From an uncultured Anaerotignum sp. (GTDB taxonomy: Bacteria; Bacillota; Clostridia; Lachnospirales; Anaerotignaceae): DNA of 62,516 nt. The notes below the pieces were generated by a model, which searched no databases, was not told the origin of the DNA, and was given only the letters and a program-made list of their open reading frames with translations. Below are positions 25,480-33,720 of the stretch, in pieces. The stretch covers positions 1-62,516 of the forward strand of contig NZ_CAKQVD010000004.1 in NCBI RefSeq assembly GCF_934277605.1, given 5' to 3'. The first letter of the stretch is position 1; each line of letters starts with the position of its first letter. Both the position numbers and the translations under genes were made by a program.

Positions 25480-26880
25480 TTAGCTGTTTGCCTGCGAGAA
25501 GGGAATGAGGGGTAAGGGTGCCCCGGCGGGGTCCAAGTCCCAAAATTCCTCCGCAGTCATATCGGATTTTTCGGATTTTTCAGAATCCCAGCTGCCGCTT
25601 TCGTTGGAATAGACACAGACATCCCCACTGCTGTTCAGGCCGGTAAAAAGGAAGCTCTCGCATTTTAGCTTGGTGCCGTCCTTGCTGAGATAAAAAATGC
25701 CTTGGCCGTTTTCTGCCGCACTCTTATAGCCGTAGTAGTAGAAATGGCCGTCGCCCATGTAGACGTAGCAATTTTCTTCATAAAAGCCTTCAAAGACGAG
25801 CTGCGGTGTACCCTTTGACAAGGTGTAGAGGGCGTTAATCGGGCCGTCACATTCGCCGACTGCCAATTCGGGAATGCCGTCGCCGTTGAAATCCTCTATC
25901 AGATAGCCCATTTCCTGCATGGCACTTTCCCCTCTATCCTGTGCAGAAGCCAAAACGCTTTTTTCGCCCGCTTTATCGGTCTTTTGGGCGAAGGGGGCGG
26001 AAACAAGGGTGCGGAAGCGTGCAATCAGAGCATCATAGGCTGCGGCTGTGGGAGCAGAGGAAATATCGCAATCCGTAAAGGCTGCATAGGGATAATCCGC
26101 AGGAGCGCCCATGCTGAAATTATCCTGGAAGGTACAGCCCTCAAAGGTAATCTGCAGGGAGCCTGTATCGCTGTGCGCCGCTTGCAGCAAAGCACCTTGA
26201 TTTTTGGAAATTTCCGTATCCTTAATCAGCACCTCTGTTTTTCCCAGCAGGGAGAACATTCCGTTATTATTGTGGAATTGGCAATCCTGAAAGACCGCCT
26301 TTGCAGTATCAAGCAGATGGAAGATACCGTTGGTACATTCATAAATTTCCGTTTTGGAAACGGTAAGCCCTGCGGCATCCTCCGCCCAAATTCCATAGGT
26401 GCCACAGCCAAAGAGGGCACATTCCTCCAAGGCTACGTTTTGGGAGGCGGCAAGCCTTAAGACATGGGCATCACAATCGCCCTTTTCCATATCATGCCCC
26501 AGAACCAAGCCCTTGAGAGCTGCGTTATCGCAAAGGTCAAGCAGCATGACATCGGCAAGGCCGTTTTCTGTAATCAGACGGGCGGCACCGCTTTTTTCCG
26601 CCTCCAGAATCAGCCCTGCGGCATCACGGACGGAAAGCTCGCCATTGCGCAGGCCATCTTGGCTTACATAGCGGCTGCAAGCGGTTATTTCCTCCTCGGT
26701 CAGAGCGGAAATGTTATAGACGCCGGATTTTAGGATGATGTGGGCATCCGGAGCAATCGCCCTTACCAGCTCTGCGGTGGTGGAAACAGTGGTAACGGGG
26801 GCGGTGTTTTGTGCCTGGGAGCAGGCTGTCAGCGCACCGAACAGCAGAAGCAGCAGGCAAAGGGTGTTCCTTTTTTTCAT
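25480..26880 (-). CDS. Lipoprotein with right-handed beta-helix repeats
   Basis: This 466-residue exported protein has a lipoprotein signal ending in GALTAC at residues 15-20. About 40-300 carry repeated short strands with asparagine turns (LCDNAALKGLVLG, FHNNNGMFSLLG, ISKNQGALLQA), the pattern of pectate-lyase-like parallel beta-helices. A C-terminal part contains IEDFNGDGIPELAVGE, a calcium-loop segment like FG-GAP/VCBS repeats. It would sit on the outside of the membrane, perhaps binding or cleaving polysaccharide. No catalytic residues are evident. ATG 26880 begins MKKRNTL after AGGAGGAGAATGCT. Confidence 0.78.
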   Translation of the reverse strand: MKKRNTLCLLLLLFGALTACSQAQNTAPVTTVSTTAELVRAIAPDAHIILKSGVYNISALTEEEITACSRYVSQDGLRNGELSVRDAAGLILEAEKSGAARLITENGLADVMLLDLCDNAALKGLVLGHDMEKGDCDAHVLRLAASQNVALEECALFGCGTYGIWAEDAAGLTVSKTEIYECTNGIFHLLDTAKAVFQDCQFHNNNGMFSLLGKTEVLIKDTEISKNQGALLQAAHSDTGSLQITFEGCTFQDNFSMGAPADYPYAAFTDCDISSAPTAAAYDALIARFRTLVSAPFAQKTDKAGEKSVLASAQDRGESAMQEMGYLIEDFNGDGIPELAVGECDGPINALYTLSKGTPQLVFEGFYEENCYVYMGDGHFYYYGYKSAAENGQGIFYLSKDGTKLKCESFLFTGLNSSGDVCVYSNESGSWDSEKSEKSDMTAEEFWDLDPAGAPLPLIPFSQANS

Positions 26881-27145
26881 AGCATTCTCCTCCTTTTTTC
26901 TTTTTGATATTATCCCTTGCGTTGCGGGGGAAGCAGAGCCGCCGCAGGCAAAGGGGATTTCCGATTGTTGCAAAAAGCCCGAAGGGAGTGTTATTTCTTT
27001 ATTTTATTGTAGCGGATTCGTTTGTGAAAGTAAATGAGAAAAAGTCTGTAAATAAGATTCTTCTGATAGGAGGGAGTCGGAAATTGAACCGACACAATTT
27101 TTCAAAAATCTGAAACCATCAACCGAAGGGTGGTTTTCTGTATAC
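26881..27145. other. Intergenic region with degenerate tRNA-like end
   Basis: No gene is seen. On the minus strand, 27092-27068 read as a T-arm-like segment (GTCGG, loop with TTCAATT, CCGAC) followed by CTCCCTCC, like a tRNA 3' half, but the loop has 8 bases and no D or anticodon arm is found. A hairpin of GAAACCA with TGGTTTTC spans 27111-27139. The site lies at one edge of the accessory block, so a former integration site is possible but unproven. Confidence 0.35.
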
Positions 27146-27175
27146 AAAAAGCGCCTACCACATTAGATAAGCGCT
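27146..27175 (-). terminator. Terminator of the DUF4177-type gene
   Basis: On the minus strand AGCGCTTA-T-C pairs with GTAGGCGCT and is followed by T5. It lies 23 bases after the stop codon. Confidence 0.8.
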
Positions 27176-27198
27176 CGTATTGGCTGATTCGGATTGTC

Positions 27199-27456
27199 TC
27201 AATCAATTCTTTCAAAAATCATGGTTGCTTGAATTTTATCGCCCCCAAGAAATCCCTTTGAACCGGATGAGGTGGTTGTAATCGTATGCAGACGATATCC
27301 CTTTGCCGCCTGTTTATTTATTTCATTTTGCAAATTTGTAAGGCTTGCAACGCCGGAACCTGTCCCAAGAAATTTTTCGGTAAGCACCACCTGCAACACA
27401 ATGTACTTCTCATTGTCATTTCCCGCAGCTCTGCCTGCAAAATCATCCCATGCCAT
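27199..27456 (-). CDS. Small DUF4177-type protein
   Basis: This is an 85-residue soluble protein with the pattern of DUF4177: a KYIVLQVVLTEKF strand, a central helix LTNLQNEINKQAAKGYRLHTI and an amphipathic C-terminal strand ATMIFER. The function of the family is unknown; a compact alpha/beta fold is expected. ATG 27456 is chosen over 27483 because GGAGGG lies 8 bases upstream. A minus-strand promoter, TTGACA-16-TATAAT, lies at 27538-27511, and its own terminator follows, so it is a single-gene transcript. Confidence 0.7.
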   Translation of the reverse strand: MAWDDFAGRAAGNDNEKYIVLQVVLTEKFLGTGSGVASLTNLQNEINKQAAKGYRLHTITTTSSGSKGFLGGDKIQATMIFERID

Positions 27457-27510
27457 AGCTATCCCTCCTGATAAAATAAACATAAAAAACAGAGTATCTC
27501 CTTAAGGCTC

Positions 27511-27538
27511 ATTATAAGCCTGTAAGCATAATTGTCAA
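27511..27538 (-). promoter_or_regulatory. Promoter of the DUF4177-type gene
   Basis: On the minus strand TTGACA (27538-27533), 16-base spacer, TATAAT (27516-27511). Both hexamers are perfect consensus. Confidence 0.8.
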
Positions 27539-27682
27539 TCAATATCATAAAATGAATTTTGGGTTCATCCGAATATTTCCCTGCATCTTTTGTGGCAGGC
27601 CTATATCACAGAAAAGTTCATTCCAAAGAATCCCTTTGCGGAACCCCCTGAACGATTATGCGGCAGGGGAGACAAGCGGGGC

Positions 27683-28201
27683 TTACAGCACTGCTTTTTT
27701 CCATTTTCTAATCTTTGTTCGAAAGGTCCCAAAGGGAGCAACGGTATTAACGTGAATAAATTTATAAACCTCCCACACCGCTGTTTTTGTGGCATCATCC
27801 GCCCATTTTCTCATGTGCGGCTGAAACAATTCCTCCTCGCTCAAGGAATCAATCATTGCATAGATAGAATAAATATTTTCATTTAATCGGGATTTTAACG
27901 CTTGGAGGGACAAATGAGCATAGGTATCCGTGAACCATTGATACAATTCGCCAAGCTGATTCCACTTGAATTTATCCGATGGCGTTTTTACTTGCAGTCC
28001 CTCCCTTTCTGCCGCCTCCCATTGCAGAATTAAGGTTGTCCATCCAAGCTGATAGGCAAGGTTTTCTGCGGGGGTGCGGTCAACCGCATCAACTCTTTTA
28101 TCCTTTAAGGCTTCGGGAATGTTATCAAATTCCGAAATATATTTCTCAAATGTTTTATTGATTTCAGCTTTGAGTTCTTCCTTATTTTTGTATGTTCGCA
28201 A
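27683..28201 (-). CDS. ClbS/DfsB family four-helix bundle protein
   Basis: This 172-residue protein is of the ClbS/DfsB (DUF1706) family: N-terminal YKNKEELKAEINKTFEKYI, RTPAENLAYQLGWTTLI near residue 42, KWNQLGELYQWF near residue 78 and a C-terminal PFGTFRTKIRKWKK. ClbS protects colibactin producers by opening the toxin's cyclopropane; most homologues, including this one, lie outside toxin clusters and have no known role. It starts with TTG after GGAGG. It sits between low-GC genes in the accessory block. Confidence 0.82.
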   Translation of the reverse strand: MRTYKNKEELKAEINKTFEKYISEFDNIPEALKDKRVDAVDRTPAENLAYQLGWTTLILQWEAAEREGLQVKTPSDKFKWNQLGELYQWFTDTYAHLSLQALKSRLNENIYSIYAMIDSLSEEELFQPHMRKWADDATKTAVWEVYKFIHVNTVAPFGTFRTKIRKWKKAVL

Positions 28202-28257
28202 AAAATTACCTCCGTAAATTTCGATTTTCTCAATTCTCCAAACTGGAAGTTCTTTAT

Positions 28258-28920
28258 TTAATTATTCATATAAATAAAAATCGGAAGAATTACAGATGTC
28301 AGAGTATCATAAAAACCGTGTCCTACCATAAGTGGAATTAAGGTTTTTTCTGTTCGCAACAAATAGTAAATACATAAAATCAATGTATTGATAGCTATAT
28401 TATAAATCCCTCCAAAATTATGCGGTAAGGAAGTCCAATGTATAACATAAAACAGAATAATGTTAATCACTATGGAAATCCATTTTATACGGCATATATC
28501 CAACGTCTTTTTAAATAAAAAACCTCGAAAAATAAGTTCTTCGGCAAATCCAACGCAGAAAAAACAATAAAAGGTAGTAATCAGAATATAGAAAAAATCG
28601 GGTTTCATAGAAAAAACCGAATAGTCTATTCCCATAATAAGCAGCGGGATTTGTTGTGCAATAAACATAACAACTCCTAAACCTAAGCCCTCAAAAATAT
28701 TTTTGAAACAAATTCGCTTTAATCCGATAGAGGAAAGCGGCTCCTTTTCTACTTTTAGAATATAAAGGATTAAGATAATGGACGAAAGCCAATATGTTAA
28801 TATTCCTAACCAAAGTCCAAAATCTTTTCCAAATATATTTACAAAGACCGCAAGAAACAACATTAGAGAAAAGCATATTATGATTTCCACAATACTTTTC
28901 TTTTTGTTTATATATTTCAT
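28258..28920 (-). CDS. CPBP family intramembrane metalloprotease
   Basis: This is a 220-residue membrane protein with six to seven hydrophobic helices and the CPBP (Abi) active-site motif EELIFRGFLF near residue 128, with a second conserved block NFGG-type near residue 185. Relatives include Rce1-like prenyl-protein proteases and bacteriocin self-immunity proteins. The gene is far more AT-rich than its neighbours and uses many AT-ending codons, a sign of recent transfer. ATG 28920 is chosen because AAAGGAG precedes it; an upstream ATG at 28992 lacks a site. Confidence 0.82.
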   Translation of the reverse strand: MKYINKKKSIVEIIICFSLMLFLAVFVNIFGKDFGLWLGILTYWLSSIILILYILKVEKEPLSSIGLKRICFKNIFEGLGLGVVMFIAQQIPLLIMGIDYSVFSMKPDFFYILITTFYCFFCVGFAEELIFRGFLFKKTLDICRIKWISIVINIILFYVIHWTSLPHNFGGIYNIAINTLILCIYYLLRTEKTLIPLMVGHGFYDTLTSVILPIFIYMNN

Positions 28921-28992
28921 TTCCTTATACTCCTTTATCGCTTCTATTGTTTTCAAATTCCAATTTATCTTTATAGAGTAGTTTATCCTCAA

Positions 28993-29383
28993 ATCAACAG
29001 AGCAGTATCCTGCTGCAAGGGTGGCTTTCGGTATTGCATATGAGGGGGCAGAACAGCTATATGCCGATTAGAGTACAGCCAATCATAGAGTTGACATCTT
29101 TCGCACACGAAATAAATATAACCTCCGTTTTAATCCATCTTTCCTTGTTTTGCTCTGTGTTCTCAATAGCGGATACTGTACCGAGCGGCGATTTCATCAC
29201 CTCCCGCTGTAAGCTGATGATACTTATGCTTTATTTTAGCATATCTGCCAATATCTTGCTACAATGAAATGCTCTGCCAACCATCAACACGGTCAGCAGA
29301 GCATGTTCTGTTTTTTCGTATGAAATTGTGTGGGAGCTTTTTCGGGAAACAGGTTTTTTGCGTTCCTGTTCCACGCAGGCCTC
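28993..29383. other. Intergenic region of the accessory block
   Basis: No convincing gene. A minus-strand 46-codon frame at 29057-29197 begins right after GGGAGGTG but with almost no spacing, so I do not call it. A hairpin of TGCTCTGC (29270-29277) with GCAGAGCA (29296-29303) followed by a T-rich stretch probably ends transcription of one of the flanking minus-strand genes or of plus-strand readthrough. Confidence 0.5.
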
Positions 29384-30505
29384 CTATTGCCGCTCCTGTT
29401 TTTTGATTGCCAAGGGCTTAAGGCTCTGCAGCACCCTGCCGCCGATGACAAATGCACCATAGCAGACCACGCCGAAGGCAAAGGTTTTCAAAACCCATAG
29501 CCCATAGACAGCTAAAAATTGAGTGACATTTTCATGCAGCAGTGTCAGCCAATCCTGCGTATTCCAAAACTGATATACAAATTCATTATCATGCAGAAGG
29601 TATATCATAAAGGTGGAGGCCCCCATAAAGTTGAGAAGGCGGCTGTTGGGAAGGCGTATTCTCCGAAACAGCTCAAAGATGGCTATGCCGAGCATGAGCG
29701 GAACAAGCTGGTTGTTCCGATACAAAGGGATGGCCTGCAAAAACAGCTCCTCACTGCCTGCATCATAGGCCAATATTTTTGCCGCTGTGGTAATGTAAAA
29801 GTTTCCGCACACCATAAGGTTTATCAGGATTACAATGGAGAGAGCCGCCCACAGCCTGATGGCACCAAAGGGGTTATAGCTTCTCACATATCCGCCCAAG
29901 GAATACAGGAATATACCCGTGCAGACCTTTTCCAAGCCCTTCCCGAGATTATAAATGACGCTTGTGCTCCAAGAGAATTGCAAAAGTGCAAACAGCACAA
30001 TGAGAAGCATCACATATTTTTTCTGCTCCAGCCTTTTGAGAAGGTCGTTCAAATAAACCTTGGCAATCACAATGACGATAAAATAATATCCGACATACCA
30101 AGACAGTGCATTGAAGGAACTGAAGGGAATCGGCTTAATCGGAAAGCGGGTTATATGATGATAGGCATAGATGGAGGCGGCGCCGAGAATGAGGGAGGCA
30201 AACCCAAGCTGAAGCAGCAGCTTTTTTGAAATCTTGGTCAAATCAATCGTGTCTCGGTGTGCCATAAAATACCCCGAAATCAGTATAAAAATAGCGTTTC
30301 CCACCTGTCCCATCGGTGCAATGACAGCCAATATACATAATTTTTCGGAGAATGACGGATGGCAAAACCAACCGTTTTCAAGTGTCGCAAGGGAGGCTAT
30401 ATCCGTCAGCTGTATATTGATGCAGTGCAAAAAAATATGATAGGCAATAATCATCAGCATTGCCGTAATTCTCAATAGCTCTATGTTTGAATTTCTTTTG
30501 TCCAT
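29384..30505 (-). CDS. Acyltransferase 3 family membrane protein
   Basis: This 373-residue protein has about ten membrane helices and the acyltransferase-3 N-terminus: RNSNIELLRITAMLMIIAYH, with the conserved arginine and the catalytic histidine at the end of helix 1. Family members O-acetylate surface sugars, peptidoglycan or lipids, often within polysaccharide loci. No polysaccharide gene is adjacent, so the substrate is open. ATG 30505 follows GGGTGGAACG. Promoter TTGGAA-17-TAGAAT lies upstream. Confidence 0.85.
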   Translation of the reverse strand: MDKRNSNIELLRITAMLMIIAYHIFLHCINIQLTDIASLATLENGWFCHPSFSEKLCILAVIAPMGQVGNAIFILISGYFMAHRDTIDLTKISKKLLLQLGFASLILGAASIYAYHHITRFPIKPIPFSSFNALSWYVGYYFIVIVIAKVYLNDLLKRLEQKKYVMLLIVLFALLQFSWSTSVIYNLGKGLEKVCTGIFLYSLGGYVRSYNPFGAIRLWAALSIVILINLMVCGNFYITTAAKILAYDAGSEELFLQAIPLYRNNQLVPLMLGIAIFELFRRIRLPNSRLLNFMGASTFMIYLLHDNEFVYQFWNTQDWLTLLHENVTQFLAVYGLWVLKTFAFGVVCYGAFVIGGRVLQSLKPLAIKKQERQ

Positions 30506-30557
30506 CGTTCCACCCATTTCTTGATAAAAGGTGTATTTTTCAAAAAATACCTATGCT

Positions 30558-30586
30558 ATTCTACCATAAAAGCATGGCTGTTCCAA
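30558..30586 (-). promoter_or_regulatory. Promoter of the acyltransferase gene
   Basis: On the minus strand TTGGAA (30586-30581), 17-base spacer, TAGAAT (30563-30558) preceded by TGG. Confidence 0.65.
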
Positions 30587-30626
30587 CCTAAAAAAGTGCT
30601 TTCCGCTGATAAAGCTTCCGCTGCGT

Positions 30627-30655
30627 TTGACAAAGTGCGGTGTGCAGGGTAAAAT
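30627..30655 (+). promoter_or_regulatory. Promoter of apbE
   Basis: TTGACA at 30627-30632, 17-base spacer, TAAAAT at 30650-30655. Confidence 0.82.
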
Positions 30656-30690
30656 CAGAAGAAAGTAATTTCTAAATCAAAGGAGTCGAA

Positions 30691-31767
30691 ATGATGAATT
30701 GGAAAAAATGGATTGCCATAGGATTGATGGTGTGTGTTTTGCTCAGCGGCTGTACCGAGCAGAGAAGGGCAGCCCAACAAATGCTGGAAAACAGTCAGCA
30801 GAAGGATAGCTATGAATCCACAAGCTTTGCAATGGATACCGTGATGACGTTTCATATCATTCATCCCGATGGGGAGACACTGTTGATTGATGCGGAGCAG
30901 GAGGTTAAGCGCTTGGAAAAGCTGTTTTCTGTTACGCAGAAGGATAGCGATATTCAGAAAATCAACGATAACGCAGGCAAGGAGGCGGTTTCTGTTTCGG
31001 CGGATACCCTTGCATTGCTGCAGGCGGGAAAGCAGCTTGGGAAGGCAACACATCACACATTTGATATTGCGATTTATCCCATCGTAAAGGCGTGGGGCTT
31101 TACGGAGAGCAATTATACCGTTCCGACACAGGAAACGCTGAACGAGCTTTTGCCCTTGACCAAGGCGGAGGATATTACTATAGATACAGATGCTTCTACG
31201 GTTTATTTGGAGCAGGAGGGTATGGCGGTTGATTTGGGCGGCATTGCCAAGGGCTATGCGTCCGATAAGCTGGCAGAGCTTTTGAAGAAAAAGGGCGTGA
31301 AATCGGCATGGCTTTCCTTGGGCGGAAATGTCTGTGCCATCGGCAATAAGCCGGACGGCAGTCCTTGGAAGATTGCGGTGCAGAATCCCTCCGATGAAAA
31401 TGATTATGTCGGTGTTGTTCAAATCAGTGATGCCTGCGCAGTTACCTCCGGCGGCTATCAGAGATATTTTGAGGAAAACGGCAAAAAATACCACCATATC
31501 ATTGATCCCGCAACAGGCAAGCCGGCAGAAAGCGGTCTGCTTTCCGTCACCATTGTTTGCGCAGACGGCACAAAGGCGGATGCCCTTTCCACAGCGCTGT
31601 ATGTGATGGGCCTGGAGGATGCCCTGGCTTATTGGCGGACGCAGAAGGATTTTGAGGCAATCCTTGTGACGGAGGCGGGAGAGGTGGTTGCAACAGAGGG
31701 CTTGCAGGACAGCTTTACCTTTGAAGGCAAGGGCAATGATTTTACCTATCGTGTGGAAAAACGATAG
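30691..31767 (+). CDS. apbE: FAD:protein FMN transferase (ApbE), lipoprotein
   Basis: ApbE attaches FMN covalently to threonine of flavoproteins such as NqrB/C or RnfD/G on the outer face of the membrane. The 358-residue protein has a lipoprotein signal ending LLSGC. It shows the family landmarks FAMDTVMTF near residue 48, DLGGIAKGYASDKL near residue 180, SLGGNVCAIG near residue 209 and HHIIDPATG near residue 268, with the Mg-binding DALSTA segment near residue 295. AAAGGAG precedes two adjacent ATGs. It stands alone before the thi operon. Confidence 0.93.
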   Translation: MMNWKKWIAIGLMVCVLLSGCTEQRRAAQQMLENSQQKDSYESTSFAMDTVMTFHIIHPDGETLLIDAEQEVKRLEKLFSVTQKDSDIQKINDNAGKEAVSVSADTLALLQAGKQLGKATHHTFDIAIYPIVKAWGFTESNYTVPTQETLNELLPLTKAEDITIDTDASTVYLEQEGMAVDLGGIAKGYASDKLAELLKKKGVKSAWLSLGGNVCAIGNKPDGSPWKIAVQNPSDENDYVGVVQISDACAVTSGGYQRYFEENGKKYHHIIDPATGKPAESGLLSVTIVCADGTKADALSTALYVMGLEDALAYWRTQKDFEAILVTEAGEVVATEGLQDSFTFEGKGNDFTYRVEKR

Positions 31768-31829
31768 GAAAGGGGCGCGGCGGCACTGCCATCCGCTGAA
31801 AAAACGTGGGCTTGGCTTTGAGAATATTC

Positions 31830-31858
31830 TTGCATTTTAAAAATGCAGGCAGTATAAT
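31830..31858 (+). promoter_or_regulatory. Promoter of the thi operon
   Basis: TTGCAT at 31830-31835, 17-base spacer, TATAAT at 31853-31858, just before the TPP riboswitch. Confidence 0.78.
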
Positions 31859-31876
31859 GAAGCTATAATCGAACAC

Positions 31877-31970
31877 ACAGAGGGGAGCTTGCTTAGGCAG
31901 GCTGAGAGGAAGGATACGCCTTCGACCCATAACCTGATTTGGATAATGCCAACGTAGGGATGCCTGAAAA
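31877..31970 (+). promoter_or_regulatory. TPP riboswitch (THI element)
   Basis: The thiamine pyrophosphate aptamer is readable: GGGGAGC, GGCTGAGAGG, ATACGCC, GACCC, ACCTGATTTGGATAATGCCA and CGTAGGGA occur in canonical order. It controls the thiS-thiF-thiG-thiH-thiE operon, most likely through the terminator that follows. Confidence 0.97.
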
Positions 31971-31986
31971 CAGAAGGAACAAACAA

Positions 31987-32020
31987 GGGAGTTATCAAAT
32001 GATGGTAGCTTCCTTTTTTT
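31987..32020 (+). terminator. Riboswitch-controlled terminator before thiS
   Basis: GGGAG and TTATCA pair with TGATGGTAG and CTTCC, followed by T7. It lies 17 bases after the TPP aptamer and 53 bases before thiS, the normal arrangement for ligand-induced termination. Confidence 0.85.
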
Positions 32021-32072
32021 GTTAAAAAAATCCTGTGTTTGATTGTGACAGCGAGAAGGAGGTGAAGCTTCA

Positions 32073-32267
32073 GTGGTAAAAATCAATGGCGAATCGCTTG
32101 CAGCTGCAGGAAAAACCGTGGCGGATTATCTGGAAACAACAGATTTTAACCCGAAACGGATTGCAGTCGAGCGAAACGGCGAGATTGTGCCGAAAGCGGC
32201 ATACAACGAAACGATTTTGCAGGATGGCGATGTGGTTGAGGTTGTGAATTTTGTAGGAGGTGGCTGA
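32073..32267 (+). CDS. thiS: Sulfur carrier protein ThiS
   Basis: ThiS is the ubiquitin-like carrier that brings sulfur, as a C-terminal thiocarboxylate, to thiazole synthase. The protein has 64 residues and ends in GGG, the required di-glycine tail. VKINGE and VAVERNGEIVP-type core strands are present. It starts with GTG after AAGGAGGTG. The stop overlaps the region of the thiF start, consistent with tight coupling to the enzyme that adenylates its tail. Confidence 0.95.
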   Translation: MVKINGESLAAAGKTVADYLETTDFNPKRIAVERNGEIVPKAAYNETILQDGDVVEVVNFVGGG

Positions 32268-32268
32268 T

Positions 32269-32910
32269 TTGAGCAGGATTCCTGAAAGGGAAGACTTGCA
32301 GCGAGCATTAGCGGCACGGCATGGAGCGGCAGTGCAGGAGAAATTCAATCGGGCGACGGTTGCGGTTTGCGGCTTGGGGGGCTTAGGCTCCAATATTGCG
32401 ATTGCCTTGGCAAGAGCGGGTATCGGAAGGCTGATTTTGACAGATTTTGATACAGTGGATATTACCAATTTGCACCGACAGCAATATAAGGCAACCCAGA
32501 TTGGAAAATGGAAAACAGAGGCCTTGGCGGAAAACCTGCGGGAGATTGCACCCTATCTGGAATTGGAAACGCATACAACCGCAATTACCGAGGAGAATCT
32601 GGAGGAAATCCTTGCAGATGCCGATATTATCTGCGAAGCCTTTGATGATGCGGAAGCAAAGGCAATGCTGGTCAATGGCGTGCTGGAAAAATTACATACG
32701 AAATATCTCATCGCTGCGTCCGGTATGGCAGGGTTCGGCTCTGCAAACAGCATCCAAACCAGAAGGATTACAGACCGCTTTTATCTCTGCGGAGACGGAA
32801 TCAGCGATGTTGCAGATGACATTGGCTTGGTGTCCTCCCGTGTGATGATATGTGGTGCGCATGAGGCACACATGGTCCTGAGAATCCTTTCCGGTCAGTT
32901 TGAACCATAA
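32269..32910 (+). CDS. thiF: ThiS adenylyltransferase ThiF, clostridial type
   Basis: ThiF adenylates the C-terminus of ThiS so that it can accept sulfur. The 213-residue protein has the E1-like nucleotide fold GLGGLGSNIAIALARAGIG near residue 33 and DFDTVDITNLHRQQY near residue 57. It is shorter than E. coli ThiF and lacks the CxxC zinc pairs, matching the short clostridial form. I prefer TTG 32269, one base after the thiS stop and 6 to 7 bases after AGGAGGTGG, to GTG 32260, which lies inside that site. Confidence 0.92.
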   Translation: MSRIPEREDLQRALAARHGAAVQEKFNRATVAVCGLGGLGSNIAIALARAGIGRLILTDFDTVDITNLHRQQYKATQIGKWKTEALAENLREIAPYLELETHTTAITEENLEEILADADIICEAFDDAEAKAMLVNGVLEKLHTKYLIAASGMAGFGSANSIQTRRITDRFYLCGDGISDVADDIGLVSSRVMICGAHEAHMVLRILSGQFEP

Positions 32911-32934
32911 GAAAAAAGAAAGAAGGGATTTTTC

Positions 32935-33708
32935 ATGCAGAAAGAAGATAAACTTATCATTGGCGGACATGAGTTTCAATCCAGATTTATTCTGGGCTCC
33001 GGTAAATATTCCTTAAAGCTGATTGAAGCGGCTGTGAAGGATGCCGGTGCGGAAATTATCACATTGGCTGTACGCCGTGCAAACACAAAGGAGCAGGAGA
33101 GTATTCTGGATTATATTCCCGAAAATGTTACCCTGCTGCCCAATACCTCAGGCGCAAGAACAGCGGAGGAGGCAGTACGTATTGCTAGATTGGCAAGAGA
33201 GCTGGGCTGTGGTGATTTTGTAAAGGTGGAAATCATGCGTGACAGCAAATATCTTCTGCCCGATAACTATGAAACCATCAAGGCAACGGAAATTTTGGCA
33301 AAGGAAGGCTTTGTGGTTATGCCCTATATGTACCCCGATTTGAATGTGGCACGAGATTTGGCAAATGCCGGTGCGGCAAGCATTATGCCCTTGGCCTCTC
33401 CCATCGGCTCCAACAAGGGCTTGGCAACAAAGGAATTCATTCAGATTTTGGTGGATGAAATGGATTTGCCCGTCATTGTGGATGCAGGCATTGGCAGACC
33501 TTCTCAGGCCTGCGAGGCAATGGAAATGGGCGCAGCGGCAATCATGGCGAACACAGCCTTGGCAACCGCAGGCGATTTGCCCTTGATGGCGGCAGCATTC
33601 CGTCAGGCGATTGAGGCAGGCAGAAAGGCATACCTCTCCGGCCTTGGCAGAGTGTTGACAAGAGGGGCATCCGCCTCCGATCCACTGACAGACTTCCTGC
33701 GTGATTAA
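32935..33708 (+). CDS. thiG: Thiazole synthase
   Basis: ThiG condenses deoxyxylulose 5-phosphate, dehydroglycine and ThiS-bound sulfur to form the thiazole phosphate of thiamine. The 257-residue TIM-barrel protein shows RFILGSGKYS near residue 14, TLAVRRAN near residue 43 and the phosphate-binding DAGIGRPSQACEAMEMG near residue 183. The Schiff-base lysine is expected in the GDFVKVEIM strand. It follows thiF by 24 bases and precedes thiH, its partner enzyme. Confidence 0.97.
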   Translation: MQKEDKLIIGGHEFQSRFILGSGKYSLKLIEAAVKDAGAEIITLAVRRANTKEQESILDYIPENVTLLPNTSGARTAEEAVRIARLARELGCGDFVKVEIMRDSKYLLPDNYETIKATEILAKEGFVVMPYMYPDLNVARDLANAGAASIMPLASPIGSNKGLATKEFIQILVDEMDLPVIVDAGIGRPSQACEAMEMGAAAIMANTALATAGDLPLMAAAFRQAIEAGRKAYLSGLGRVLTRGASASDPLTDFLRD

Positions 33709-33720
33709 GGAGGGATAGAA

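Noticed and set aside
25226..25515. Plus-strand frames inside the hairpin array
   Set aside because: They run through hairpins, lack ribosome sites and extend antisense into the lipoprotein gene.
29057..29197. Minus-strand frame of 46 codons after GGGAGGTG
   Set aside because: The Shine-Dalgarno-like sequence touches the ATG, leaving no spacing, and the peptide resembles nothing I know. It may be a gene remnant, but support is too weak to call.
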